Under the pieces are notes generated by a model. The model searched no databases. It was not told where the DNA came from and saw only the letters and a list, made by a program, of their open reading frames with translations. Made by a program: the position numbers and the translations under genes. DNA of 37,097 bases from Flavobacterium sp. Lineage in GTDB: Bacteria; Bacteroidota; Bacteroidia; Flavobacteriales; Flavobacteriaceae. Positions 6,995 through 14,920 of the stretch are shown one piece after another. The first letter of the stretch is position 1, and the number at the start of each line of letters is the position of its first letter. Where the stretch lies: assembly GCF_024305175.1 (NCBI RefSeq), contig NZ_JAMWYY010000028.1:1-37097 (forward strand). The letters run 5' to 3'.

Positions 6995-8386
6995 ATGAAG
7001 ATAAAAAATATTTGCTGTATAGGTGCAGGATATGTGGGGGGGCCAACAATGGCTGTTATTGCCCATAAATGCCCTAACATTAAGGTAACTATTGTAGACC
7101 TTAACAAGCAGCGTATTGCCGACTGGAATGATGAAAACCTTGATAACCTGCCGGTATATGAGCCGGGGCTTGCAGATGTTGTAGCCTCTGCCCGTGGCAG
7201 GAACCTTTTCTTTTCGACAGAAGTTGAAAAGGCTATCGAGGAAGCCGAAATGATATTTATATCGGTAAACACCCCTACCAAAACGTATGGTTTAGGCAAA
7301 GGCCAGGCAGCAGATTTAAAATATATTGAGCTTTGCGCAAGGCAGATAGCCGCCGTGGCAAAGAGCGATAAAATTGTGGTAGAAAAATCTACCCTGCCGG
7401 TAAGAACGGCACAGGCTATTAAAAATATACTGGAGAATACAGGTAATGGTGTTAAGTTTGAGATACTGAGCAACCCTGAATTTTTAGCGGAAGGCACAGC
7501 AGTAGAAGATCTTTTACACCCGGACAGGGTACTAATAGGCGGTGATACTGATGAAGACGGACAAAAAGCTATACAGGCACTTGTTGATATATATGCCAAC
7601 TGGATACCCAGAGAAAAAATACTTACTACCAACGTTTGGTCTTCAGAGCTTAGTAAGCTAACAGCAAATGCATTTTTGGCACAGCGTGTTTCTTCTATAA
7701 ACGCAATGTCAGAACTTTGTGAAAAAACAGGAGCAGATGTTACCGAAGTAGCTAAAGCTATAGGTATGGATTCGCGTATAGGGCCAAAATTCCTTAAGGC
7801 ATCAGTTGGTTTTGGTGGTTCTTGCTTCCAGAAAGATATTCTTAACCTGGTTTATATTGCCAAATCATACGGGCTTACTGAAGTTGCCGATTACTGGGAG
7901 CAGGTTATCATAATGAATGACCACCAAAAAAGGCGTTTTGCTGCTAATATTGTAAAAACACTTTACAATACAGTGTCAGGTAAAAAGATCGCGTTTTTGG
8001 GCTGGGCTTTCAAAAAAGATACTAACGATACACGGGAGTCAGCCGCAATTTATGTTGCCAACGACTTGCTGAACGAGCAGGCAGAGATTGCTGTTTACGA
8101 CCCTAAAGTTGAGGATGATACTATTTATGCAGACCTTAACTATTTAGGCTCAAGAAGTGCAGAGGATAATCAGAAGGGTGTAAAAACCTTTACAGATCCT
8201 TATGAGGCCTGTAATGATGCCCATGCTATTGCGGTACTTACAGAATGGGATGAGTTTAAAAACTACGACTGGCAAAAGATATACGAAAATATGAAAAAGC
8301 CTGCCTTTGTTTTTGATGGCAGGAACTTGCTTGATAGTAAAAAAATGAACGAAATAGGCTTTATATACCAGGAAATTGGTAAATAA
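6995..8386 (+). CDS. UDP-glucose 6-dehydrogenase, metazoan-type
   Basis: The protein has 463 residues, longer than typical Ugd (about 390-440). NAD-binding [13 protein letters not shown] lies near the N-terminus, followed by [15 protein letters not shown] and [10 protein letters not shown]. The catalytic loop [16 protein letters not shown] places Cys277 almost exactly where animal UGDH has it. The C-terminal domain contains [17 protein letters not shown]. It makes UDP-glucuronate from UDP-glucose. The following UDP-glucuronate epimerase would use this product. Together with the two upstream genes, the locus has four consecutive uronate enzymes. Confidence 0.93.
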   Translation: MKIKNICCIGAGYVGGPTMAVIAHKCPNIKVTIVDLNKQRIADWNDENLDNLPVYEPGLADVVASARGRNLFFSTEVEKAIEEAEMIFISVNTPTKTYGLGKGQAADLKYIELCARQIAAVAKSDKIVVEKSTLPVRTAQAIKNILENTGNGVKFEILSNPEFLAEGTAVEDLLHPDRVLIGGDTDEDGQKAIQALVDIYANWIPREKILTTNVWSSELSKLTANAFLAQRVSSINAMSELCEKTGADVTEVAKAIGMDSRIGPKFLKASVGFGGSCFQKDILNLVYIAKSYGLTEVADYWEQVIIMNDHQKRRFAANIVKTLYNTVSGKKIAFLGWAFKKDTNDTRESAAIYVANDLLNEQAEIAVYDPKVEDDTIYADLNYLGSRSAEDNQKGVKTFTDPYEACNDAHAIAVLTEWDEFKNYDWQKIYENMKKPAFVFDGRNLLDSKKMNEIGFIYQEIGK

Positions 8387-8417
8387 TGCTGTATTGGTTT
8401 AACTGTTAAATATAGCA
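8387..8417 (+). promoter_or_regulatory. Intercistronic hairpin before the UDP-glucuronate epimerase
   Basis: TGCTGTA (8387-8393) pairs with TATAGCA (8411-8417), with one G-U pair. Inside, TTTAA (8398-8402) pairs with TTAAA (8406-8410) around CTG, leaving TTGG bulged. The structure fills the gap between the stop at 8386 and the ATG at 8419. No U-tract follows, so it is not a normal terminator. It might modulate translation or mRNA processing. Confidence 0.4.
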
Positions 8418-8418
8418 T

Positions 8419-9426
8419 ATGAAAATACTTGTTACCGGTGCCGCAGGCTTTATAGGGTTTCATCTTTGCAACAGCTTACTTTCACTGGGCCACACCATTG
8501 TGGGGTTGGACAGTATTAACGATTATTATGATGTTAACCTTAAATATGCCCGCTTAAAAGAACTTGGCATTACTTCTACAGATTATAATGCCGTTACAGA
8601 AAGCGCGCTGCATGGTAGCAGGCTTAAATTTATAAAGCTTAATCTTGAAGATAAAGAGGCTTTATTTAACCTTTTTGAAGCCGAAAAGTTTGATTCGGTT
8701 TGCAACCTTGCCGCACAGGCCGGGGTACGTTATAGTATAGAAAACCCTTTTGCCTATATAGACAGTAACATTACAGGTTTCATTAATATACTCGAAGCAT
8801 GCCGTAACTATAACGTGAAGAGGCTGGTTTATGCCAGTAGCTCAAGCGTTTACGGACTTAATGAAAAGATACCTTTTTCTACCGAAGACAGTGTAGATAA
8901 CCCGGTAAGCCTTTATGCCGCTACCAAAAAGAGTAACGAGCTAATGGCGCATACATACAGCCATTTATTCGGAATACACACCATAGGGCTAAGGTTCTTT
9001 ACAGTATATGGCCCGTGGGGCAGGCCCGATATGGCAATGTTCCTGTTTACAGATGCGATATTTAATAATAAGCCCATTAAAGTATTTAACAACGGAAACC
9101 TTTCGCGTGACTTTACTTATATAGATGATATAGTAGAGGGTGTTGTGGCAACCTTGCTTAAAGATGTACAGGGCGCTCCGCTATACCAGTTGTATAACAT
9201 AGGTAACAGCCAGCCTGTAAAGCTGATGGATTTTATATCTGAAATAGAAAAAGTTACAGGCAAAGAAGCCGTAAAAGATTACCTGCCAATGCAGCCGGGA
9301 GATGTTGAAAAAACATGGGCAGACACATCAGGGCTTGAAAAAGATTTTGATTACAAGCCTGCTACCCCTATAAGCACAGGAGTAAAGAATTTTGTTGAGT
9401 GGTACAGGCAGTACTATAACATATAA
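8419..9426 (+). CDS. UDP-glucuronate 4-epimerase
   Basis: The protein has 335 residues and is an extended SDR with GAAGFIG at 7-13, catalytic SSSS near 140 and Tyr166/Lys170 (YAATK). Signature features of the GlcA-epimerase group are INDYYDVNLK at 33-42, FFTVYGPWGRPDMA and the C-terminal QPGDVEKTWADTS. It converts UDP-GlcA to UDP-GalA using tightly bound NAD+. Its position directly after UDP-glucose dehydrogenase supports this substrate. A hairpin occupies the short gap upstream. Confidence 0.92.
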   Translation: MKILVTGAAGFIGFHLCNSLLSLGHTIVGLDSINDYYDVNLKYARLKELGITSTDYNAVTESALHGSRLKFIKLNLEDKEALFNLFEAEKFDSVCNLAAQAGVRYSIENPFAYIDSNITGFINILEACRNYNVKRLVYASSSSVYGLNEKIPFSTEDSVDNPVSLYAATKKSNELMAHTYSHLFGIHTIGLRFFTVYGPWGRPDMAMFLFTDAIFNNKPIKVFNNGNLSRDFTYIDDIVEGVVATLLKDVQGAPLYQLYNIGNSQPVKLMDFISEIEKVTGKEAVKDYLPMQPGDVEKTWADTSGLEKDFDYKPATPISTGVKNFVEWYRQYYNI

Positions 9427-9440
9427 TTTAAAACAAATAA

Positions 9441-10235
9441 ATGAAGCAGATATATAAAACAGCAATAACTGCCGCCATTGAAGGAGGTAAGGCTATAATG
9501 CAGATTTACACTAAAGACTTTAGCATAGAATATAAAGAAGACAAATCTCCGCTAACAGAGGCTGACAGTGCTGCAAATGCTGTTATTATGCAATATCTGT
9601 CTCAAACCGATATACCGGTTATAAGCGAAGAGAACAAGCTCCTGCCTTACTCTGAACGTAAAAACTGGGAAACCTGCTGGATAGTAGATCCGCTTGACGG
9701 TACAAAAGAATTCATTAAAAAGAACGATGAATTTACTGTAAATATAGCATTGGTAACTAATGGCGTGCCACAGTTTGGGGTTATTTATGTACCGGCACTC
9801 AACACGCTTTACTATGCCGATACTACCCAAAACAAAGCATTTAAATTTGTAGTTACAGATGAAAATGCAGGTATTGAGGATATACTGGGTTCGGCTACAG
9901 AAATAAAGCCGGCGGAAGACAAACAAAAGCTTCGTGTTGTGGGCAGCCGCTCTCACATGAGTGAGGAAACGGAAGCTTTTATAGAAAGCCTTAAAAAAGG
10001 TACAGATAAAGAAATTGATATAGTTTCTAAAGGAAGCTCGCTTAAATTTTGCCTTGTGGCAGAAGGCAACGCCGATGTTTATCCGCGTTTTGCCCCCACG
10101 ATGGAGTGGGATACGGCTGCAGGCCATGCAATATGCAGGGCAGTAGGGCTTTCGGTAATTAATAATGACACAAAACAGGAAATGGTTTATAACAGGGAAA
10201 ATCTGTTAAACCCGTATTTCCTCGTTTCTGTATGA
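9441..10235 (+). CDS. cysQ: 3'(2'),5'-bisphosphate nucleotidase CysQ
   Basis: The protein has 264 residues in the inositol-monophosphatase fold. Metal-binding motifs are visible: Glu-Glu at 63-64, DPLDGT at 83-88, and Trp-Asp at 223-224 (MEWDTAAGHAI). CysQ hydrolyses 3'-phosphoadenosine 5'-phosphate (PAP), the inhibitory by-product of sulfotransferase reactions, to AMP. Here it opens a cassette of sulfate-activation genes and a sulfotransferase lies about 6.4 kb downstream, so a PAP-recycling role fits better than inositol metabolism. The stop overlaps the next ATG by four bases (ATGA), suggesting translational coupling. Confidence 0.92.
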   Translation: MKQIYKTAITAAIEGGKAIMQIYTKDFSIEYKEDKSPLTEADSAANAVIMQYLSQTDIPVISEENKLLPYSERKNWETCWIVDPLDGTKEFIKKNDEFTVNIALVTNGVPQFGVIYVPALNTLYYADTTQNKAFKFVVTDENAGIEDILGSATEIKPAEDKQKLRVVGSRSHMSEETEAFIESLKKGTDKEIDIVSKGSSLKFCLVAEGNADVYPRFAPTMEWDTAAGHAICRAVGLSVINNDTKQEMVYNRENLLNPYFLVSV

Positions 10236-10666
10236 GTGGTAACTCGCATAAGCGGCATATAGCAAAAGCGGTTACCTGGCGCATACTGGGCACTATAGAT
10301 ACTATGTTGCTCGCCTGGATAATATCTGGCGACCCAATGATAGGACTAAAAGTTGGCCTTGCCGAAGTTCTTACAAAAATGGTGCTGTACTACCTGCACG
10401 AGCGTATCTGGTTCAGGGTTAACCTTAGCAAGAACGGAAAGTTACTCGAAAGCAGGAAAAGGCATTTGGTAAAAGCCGTTACATGGCGGTTTTTCGGGAC
10501 AATGGATACCATGCTGCTGGCATGGTTAATATCAGGCAGCCCGGTTATAGGTATGAAGGTAGGGCTTACAGAAGTAATAACAAAAATAGCTTTATATTAT
10601 CTGCACGAACGTGTATGGTACAGAATAAATTTCGGTTTACCCCAACGTAATAAAGATGAGCAATAA
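10232..10666 (+). CDS. Membrane protein with two tandem DUF2061 domains
   Basis: The protein has 144 residues made of two near-identical halves. Residues about 6-58 (HKRHIAKAVTWRILGTIDTM then LLAWIISG, VLTKMVLYYLHERIWFR) repeat at about 76-130 (KRHLVKAVTWRFFGTMDTM, LLAWLISG, VITKIALYYLHERVWYR). Each half has two short hydrophobic segments. DUF2061 has no assigned function. It overlaps cysQ by four bases and cysC by eleven, so it is translated as part of the sulfate-activation cassette. A role in sulfate or sulfonucleotide transport, or as an accessory to APS/PAPS formation, is a guess from context only. Confidence 0.85.
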   Translation: MSGNSHKRHIAKAVTWRILGTIDTMLLAWIISGDPMIGLKVGLAEVLTKMVLYYLHERIWFRVNLSKNGKLLESRKRHLVKAVTWRFFGTMDTMLLAWLISGSPVIGMKVGLTEVITKIALYYLHERVWYRINFGLPQRNKDEQ

Positions 10667-11249
10667 CATTGTAGCACAGGATTACAGCATTTGCAGGCAA
10701 AAGCGGAACAAAAAGAACGGACACCGCTCTTTTGTTATATGGTTTACAGGGCTTTCGGGTTCCGGTAAATCTACTATTGCCAACCGGGTAGAGGAAGAGC
10801 TTTTTAAAACCGGCATACAAACCTATACGCTTGATGGCGATAATATCCGTTTCGGGATAAGCAAAGGCCTTGGCTTTGATGAGGAAAGCCGTTATGAGAA
10901 CCTGAGGCGTATTGCAGAGATTGCCAAGCTTTTTACAGATGCCGGGCTTGTAACAATAGGGGCGTTTGTATCGCCACTGCAAAAAGACAGGGATTTAGTT
11001 AAAGACATTGTAGGGACAGAGAATTTTATAGAGGTTTTTGTAGATACCAGCCTGCAGGAATGCGAACGCCGAGATGTAAAAGGCCTTTATAAAAAAGCTA
11101 GGGCCGGAGAAATAAAGCACTTTACAGGGATAGATGCACCTTATGAAAAGCCTGCAAACCCTGATGTACTGATTGAAACTGAGAAAGAAAGTATAGAAAC
11201 AGCAATACAAAAAGTAATTACTTTTGTAAAGCACAAATTAGAACTTTAA
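10656..11249 (+). CDS. cysC: Adenylyl-sulfate kinase CysC
   Basis: The protein has 197 residues. Walker A is GLSGSGKST at 32-40, followed by TLDGDNIRFGISKGLGF (the APS kinase DGDN-R motif), RRIAEIAKLF and the lid region KKARAGEIKHFTGIDAPYE. It phosphorylates adenosine 5'-phosphosulfate at the 3'-OH to give PAPS, the donor for sulfotransferases. The start overlaps the DUF2061 gene. No PAPS reductase or sulfite reductase lies nearby, which suggests PAPS is made for sulfation. Confidence 0.95.
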   Translation: MSNNIVAQDYSICRQKRNKKNGHRSFVIWFTGLSGSGKSTIANRVEEELFKTGIQTYTLDGDNIRFGISKGLGFDEESRYENLRRIAEIAKLFTDAGLVTIGAFVSPLQKDRDLVKDIVGTENFIEVFVDTSLQECERRDVKGLYKKARAGEIKHFTGIDAPYEKPANPDVLIETEKESIETAIQKVITFVKHKLEL

Positions 11250-11253
11250 AGTT

Positions 11254-12159
11254 ATGAGTAAATACTATCTAAATTATTTAGATGAATTGGAATCTGAAGC
11301 CATATATATCCTGAGGGAGGTATGGGCACAATTTCAAAACCCCGTAATCCTTTTTTCGGGTGGTAAAGATTCTATAGTTGTTACCCATCTGGCAAAAAAA
11401 GCCTTTTACCCGGCCAAAATACCATTTGCACTTTTGCATGTAGATACCGGCCATAACTTTCCTGAAACAATGGAGTTCAGGGATAACCTGGTAAAAGAGC
11501 TTGGTGTTAAACTTTTAGTTGGTTCTGTACAGGAAGCTATAGACAAAGGCAGGGTAATGGAAGAGCGTGGCAAAAATGCAAGCCGCAACGTGCTCCAGAT
11601 TACGGCACTGCTTGATGCTATAGAAAGCAATAAAATTGATTGTGCTATTGGCGGAGGACGCAGGGATGAAGAGAAAGCACGCGCTAAAGAAAGGTTCTTC
11701 TCGCACAGGGACGAATTTGGGCAATGGGACCCGAAAAACCAAAGGCCTGAGCTTTGGAACCTGCTTAATGGTAAGCATTTTCAGGGAGAGCACTTCCGTG
11801 CCTTCCCGATAAGCAACTGGACCGAAATGGACGTGTGGAACTACATTAAGCGCGAAAACATTGCTATCCCGTCATTATATTTTGCACATGACAGGGAAGT
11901 AGTTTGGCGTAACGATTCATGGATACCAAAATCTGAATTCCTGAAACTTGACGGCAGGGAAGAAATCATTACGAAAAGGATACGCTTCAGGACACTGGGC
12001 GATATAACCATTACCGGTGGTATAGAATCTGACGCTGATACACTGGAGAAAATTGTAGATGAAGTTGCTACCATGAGGCATACCGAAAGGGGCAACCGCT
12101 CTGACGACAAGCGCTCTGAATCATCTATGGAAGACAGGAAGAGGGAAGGTTATTTTTAA
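11254..12159 (+). CDS. cysD: Sulfate adenylyltransferase subunit 2 CysD
   Basis: The protein has 301 residues, the normal length. The PP-loop LFSGGKDS is at 33-40, followed by HVDTGHNFPET, GGRRDEEKARAKER and the C-terminal RTLGDITITGGIESDA, then MRHTERGNRSDD. It is the small catalytic subunit of ATP sulfurylase. It forms APS from ATP and sulfate, driven by GTP hydrolysis in CysN. It is followed 49 bases later by cysN. Confidence 0.96.
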   Translation: MSKYYLNYLDELESEAIYILREVWAQFQNPVILFSGGKDSIVVTHLAKKAFYPAKIPFALLHVDTGHNFPETMEFRDNLVKELGVKLLVGSVQEAIDKGRVMEERGKNASRNVLQITALLDAIESNKIDCAIGGGRRDEEKARAKERFFSHRDEFGQWDPKNQRPELWNLLNGKHFQGEHFRAFPISNWTEMDVWNYIKRENIAIPSLYFAHDREVVWRNDSWIPKSEFLKLDGREEIITKRIRFRTLGDITITGGIESDADTLEKIVDEVATMRHTERGNRSDDKRSESSMEDRKREGYF

Positions 12160-12208
12160 TATCCCCTTTTTAGAAAAAGTATTAGCCTAAACATTAAAGC
12201 ACAGCAAA

Positions 12209-13468
12209 ATGCAGATAAACAACAATCAATTATTACGATTTACCACGGCCGGAAGTGTAGATGACGGAAAAAGTACCCTTATAGGCCGTTTATTATATGA
12301 TTCTAAATCTATTTTTGAAGACCAGCTTCAGGCTATAGAAGCCACAAGCAAGCGCAAAGGCATGGAAACCGTAGACCTTGCCTTGTTTACAGACGGTCTC
12401 AGGGACGAAAGGGAGCAGGGTATAACCATAGATGTTGCTTACAGGTATTTTACTACCCCTAAAAGAAAGTTTATTATAGCCGATACCCCTGGGCATATAC
12501 AATATACCCGCAACATGGTTACGGGAGCCTCTACAGCCAATGCCGCAATTATACTTATAGATGCAAGGCACGGGGTTATAGAGCAAACCAAGAGGCACGC
12601 TTTTATTGCCTCTCTTTTACAGATACCTCACCTTATTGTGTGTGTAAACAAGATGGACCTTGTAGATTTTAAAGAGCAGGCTTACAATGATATTGTAGTA
12701 CAGTTTGAAGAGTTTTCTTCTAAGCTTGATGTACAGGATGTACGTTTTATACCAATAAGTGCATTACTGGGCGATAATGTTGTTAACCGTTCAGAGGCAA
12801 TGGCGTGGTATCAGGGTTCACCTTTACTGCATGAGCTTGAAACCCTGCATATAAGCAGCGATATAAATAAAATAGATGCCCGTTTTGCAGTGCAAACTGT
12901 TATAAGGCCTCAGCGCGATGGCTTTATAGACTACAGGGGCTATGCAGGCAGGATTAGCAGCGGTATATACCGCGTGGGCGATGAGGTGGTAGTACTGCCT
13001 TCAGGATTTACATCAAAAATAAAATCAATAAACTCAGGGGAAAAGGAAATTGAAGAGGCTTACGCGCCAATGTCGATAGCCATGACGCTGGAGGATGATA
13101 TAGATATCAGCAGGGGTAATATGATTGTTAAGAAAAACAATCAGCCGGAAATGCTGCAGGAGTTTGACGTAATGATGTGCTGGCTAAACAACCAGCCTGC
13201 AAGGCCGGGGGCTAAATATACGTTAATGCACACATCTAACGAGCAGCGCGCCATTATAAAAGAGGTTGTTTATAAAATAGATATTAATACCTACGAGCGT
13301 AACTCTGAAGATAAGAACCTTAACATGAATGATATTGCCCGTATCAAAATAAGGGCTGCCCAAAATATTATGATCGATCCTTACAGGGATAACCGTTACA
13401 CAGGCAGTATTATTTTAATTGATGAGGGTACCAATGAAACTGTAGCTGCCGGCATGGTTGTCGGGTAA
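12209..13468 (+). CDS. cysN: Sulfate adenylyltransferase subunit 1 CysN (GTPase)
   Basis: The protein has 419 residues and is an EF-Tu-like GTPase. G1 is GSVDDGKST at 15-23, G3 is DTPGHIQY, G4 is NKMD, and two beta-barrel domains follow. It ends after the barrels, so there is no fused CysC domain, in agreement with the separate cysC upstream. It is the regulatory GTPase of ATP sulfurylase and completes the cysC-cysD-cysN PAPS module. The flippase gene starts two bases after its stop, tying sulfate activation into the polysaccharide operon. Confidence 0.96.
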   Translation: MQINNNQLLRFTTAGSVDDGKSTLIGRLLYDSKSIFEDQLQAIEATSKRKGMETVDLALFTDGLRDEREQGITIDVAYRYFTTPKRKFIIADTPGHIQYTRNMVTGASTANAAIILIDARHGVIEQTKRHAFIASLLQIPHLIVCVNKMDLVDFKEQAYNDIVVQFEEFSSKLDVQDVRFIPISALLGDNVVNRSEAMAWYQGSPLLHELETLHISSDINKIDARFAVQTVIRPQRDGFIDYRGYAGRISSGIYRVGDEVVVLPSGFTSKIKSINSGEKEIEEAYAPMSIAMTLEDDIDISRGNMIVKKNNQPEMLQEFDVMMCWLNNQPARPGAKYTLMHTSNEQRAIIKEVVYKIDINTYERNSEDKNLNMNDIARIKIRAAQNIMIDPYRDNRYTGSIILIDEGTNETVAAGMVVG

Positions 13469-13470
13469 TT

Positions 13471-14916
13471 ATGAGCAAAGAAGTAGCAAATAAAACCAAA
13501 GTAGCCCTTGTTTGGGATTTAGCGGGAAGTTTTTTCAGGCAATTTGCCTCTTTGATTATATCAATAATACTGGCGAGGCTTCTTTCTCCCGAAGAATTTG
13601 GTGTTATTGGTATGTCTTTAGTTTTTATAAGTATAACTGAAGTATTTATTGATATTGGTTTTACGAGCGGACTTATACAACAGCGCGATGTAAAAGATAT
13701 AGCGTACTCCTCAATTTTTTATGTAAATCTTGGGATAAGCATATTACTCTCGTTACTCATAATGCTGCTTGCTCCTTATATTGCAAATTTTTATGAAGAA
13801 CCAATGGTTGGTTCGGTATTATTTTACCTTGCATTTATACCGCCCATTGCGGCGCTTGGCAGGATACAGTCGACTATATTAACTAAAAAAATGGATTTTC
13901 GCAGTTTAACGCTGCGAAATATTTTTGCTACTGTGGCAGGTGGTATAGTGGGTGTTGCTGCGGCATTTATGGATTTTGGGGTTTACAGCCTTGTTGTACA
14001 GCAAATAACAGCAGCGGTAATGTCAACCTTTTTATTATGGTATGCTACAGGCTGGAGGCCAAAGCTTGAATTTTCATTTAAAGAAGTCAAGGCACTGCTT
14101 GGGTATTCCAGTTATGTGTTTTTTGACCAGGTTTTAAGGCAGATATTCAACAAGATAGATACTATATTTATTGGTAAGGCATTTTCTACCGCTACTTTGG
14201 GTTTTTATTCGCGTGCCGAATCATTAAAAGCTCAGATAGATACCTATACGAGTACCAGCCTTCGCAAGGTTATGTTTCCTGCATTTAGTGCTTTACAGCA
14301 AAATATGGAAGCATTTGGGCGTGCTTATTTTAAAGCATTCAATACAGTAACGGGCTTAATTGCCTTGCTTGTAGCACCAATTTACCTGCTTTCAGATAAA
14401 ATTATTATTGGTTTGCTGGGAGAAAAATGGGCACCGAGTATTATTTTTTTCCAGATATTACTGTTTTCCACGTTAACAAGCCCGCATATAGGTATTATGG
14501 CGCAGGCGGTACTGGCCAAAGGTTATTCAAGGCTAAAGTTTAAAATGGGGCTTGCACAAAGGCTTTTAAGGCTAACGCCTATACTTATGGGCTCTTTGTT
14601 TGGTATAGTAGAGTTTGCAATAGCTGTAGTGGTGGCAAACACTATAGTGTTTTTTGTATATACTTATGTTGTTTACAGATCTTTACATTTAAGCTTTTAT
14701 AAACAACTGCAGGGAATAATTGTACCAAATGTTATGCTGGCGGTGTTTGTAGTACTTTACCATTTTGTAAATGATTATGTAGACTCATGGATTTTAGCAG
14801 GATTATTTATAATATTTGACCTTGCATATTTAAAAATCATAAAGCATGAAAGTTTTGCCATGGTTATAGAAGGCTATAACATGGTAAAGAAGAAAATTTT
14901 AAAATTAAAACGCTAA
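13471..14916 (+). CDS. Wzx-like polysaccharide flippase (PST/MOP family)
   Basis: The protein has 481 residues with roughly 12-14 hydrophobic segments. It begins with FFRQFASLIISIILARLLSPEEFGVIG, the N-terminal pattern of the PST (WzxC-type) branch of the MOP superfamily. Later motifs include FGVYSLVVQQI and SYVFFDQVLRQIFNKIDTI. It should flip the undecaprenyl-diphosphate-linked repeat unit to the periplasmic face for polymerisation. With the EpsG-like protein, Wza- and Wzc-like proteins also present, this is a Wzx/Wzy-type assembly system. Confidence 0.9.
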   Translation: MSKEVANKTKVALVWDLAGSFFRQFASLIISIILARLLSPEEFGVIGMSLVFISITEVFIDIGFTSGLIQQRDVKDIAYSSIFYVNLGISILLSLLIMLLAPYIANFYEEPMVGSVLFYLAFIPPIAALGRIQSTILTKKMDFRSLTLRNIFATVAGGIVGVAAAFMDFGVYSLVVQQITAAVMSTFLLWYATGWRPKLEFSFKEVKALLGYSSYVFFDQVLRQIFNKIDTIFIGKAFSTATLGFYSRAESLKAQIDTYTSTSLRKVMFPAFSALQQNMEAFGRAYFKAFNTVTGLIALLVAPIYLLSDKIIIGLLGEKWAPSIIFFQILLFSTLTSPHIGIMAQAVLAKGYSRLKFKMGLAQRLLRLTPILMGSLFGIVEFAIAVVVANTIVFFVYTYVVYRSLHLSFYKQLQGIIVPNVMLAVFVVLYHFVNDYVDSWILAGLFIIFDLAYLKIIKHESFAMVIEGYNMVKKKILKLKR

Positions 14917-14920
14917 TATT

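Noticed and set aside
6991..7632. A 213-codon minus-strand frame opposite UDP-glucose dehydrogenase
   Set aside because: It is complementary to a fully conserved enzyme and shows no family motif or start context.
9552..10127. A 191-codon open frame on the minus strand opposite cysQ
   Set aside because: It lies wholly inside a well-supported gene, has no recognisable domain and an unnatural composition; it is a shadow of cysQ.
10232..10666. Recent gene duplication or sequencing artefact creating the doubled DUF2061
   Set aside because: The halves differ at many codons and amino acids, so it is an old, maintained duplication.
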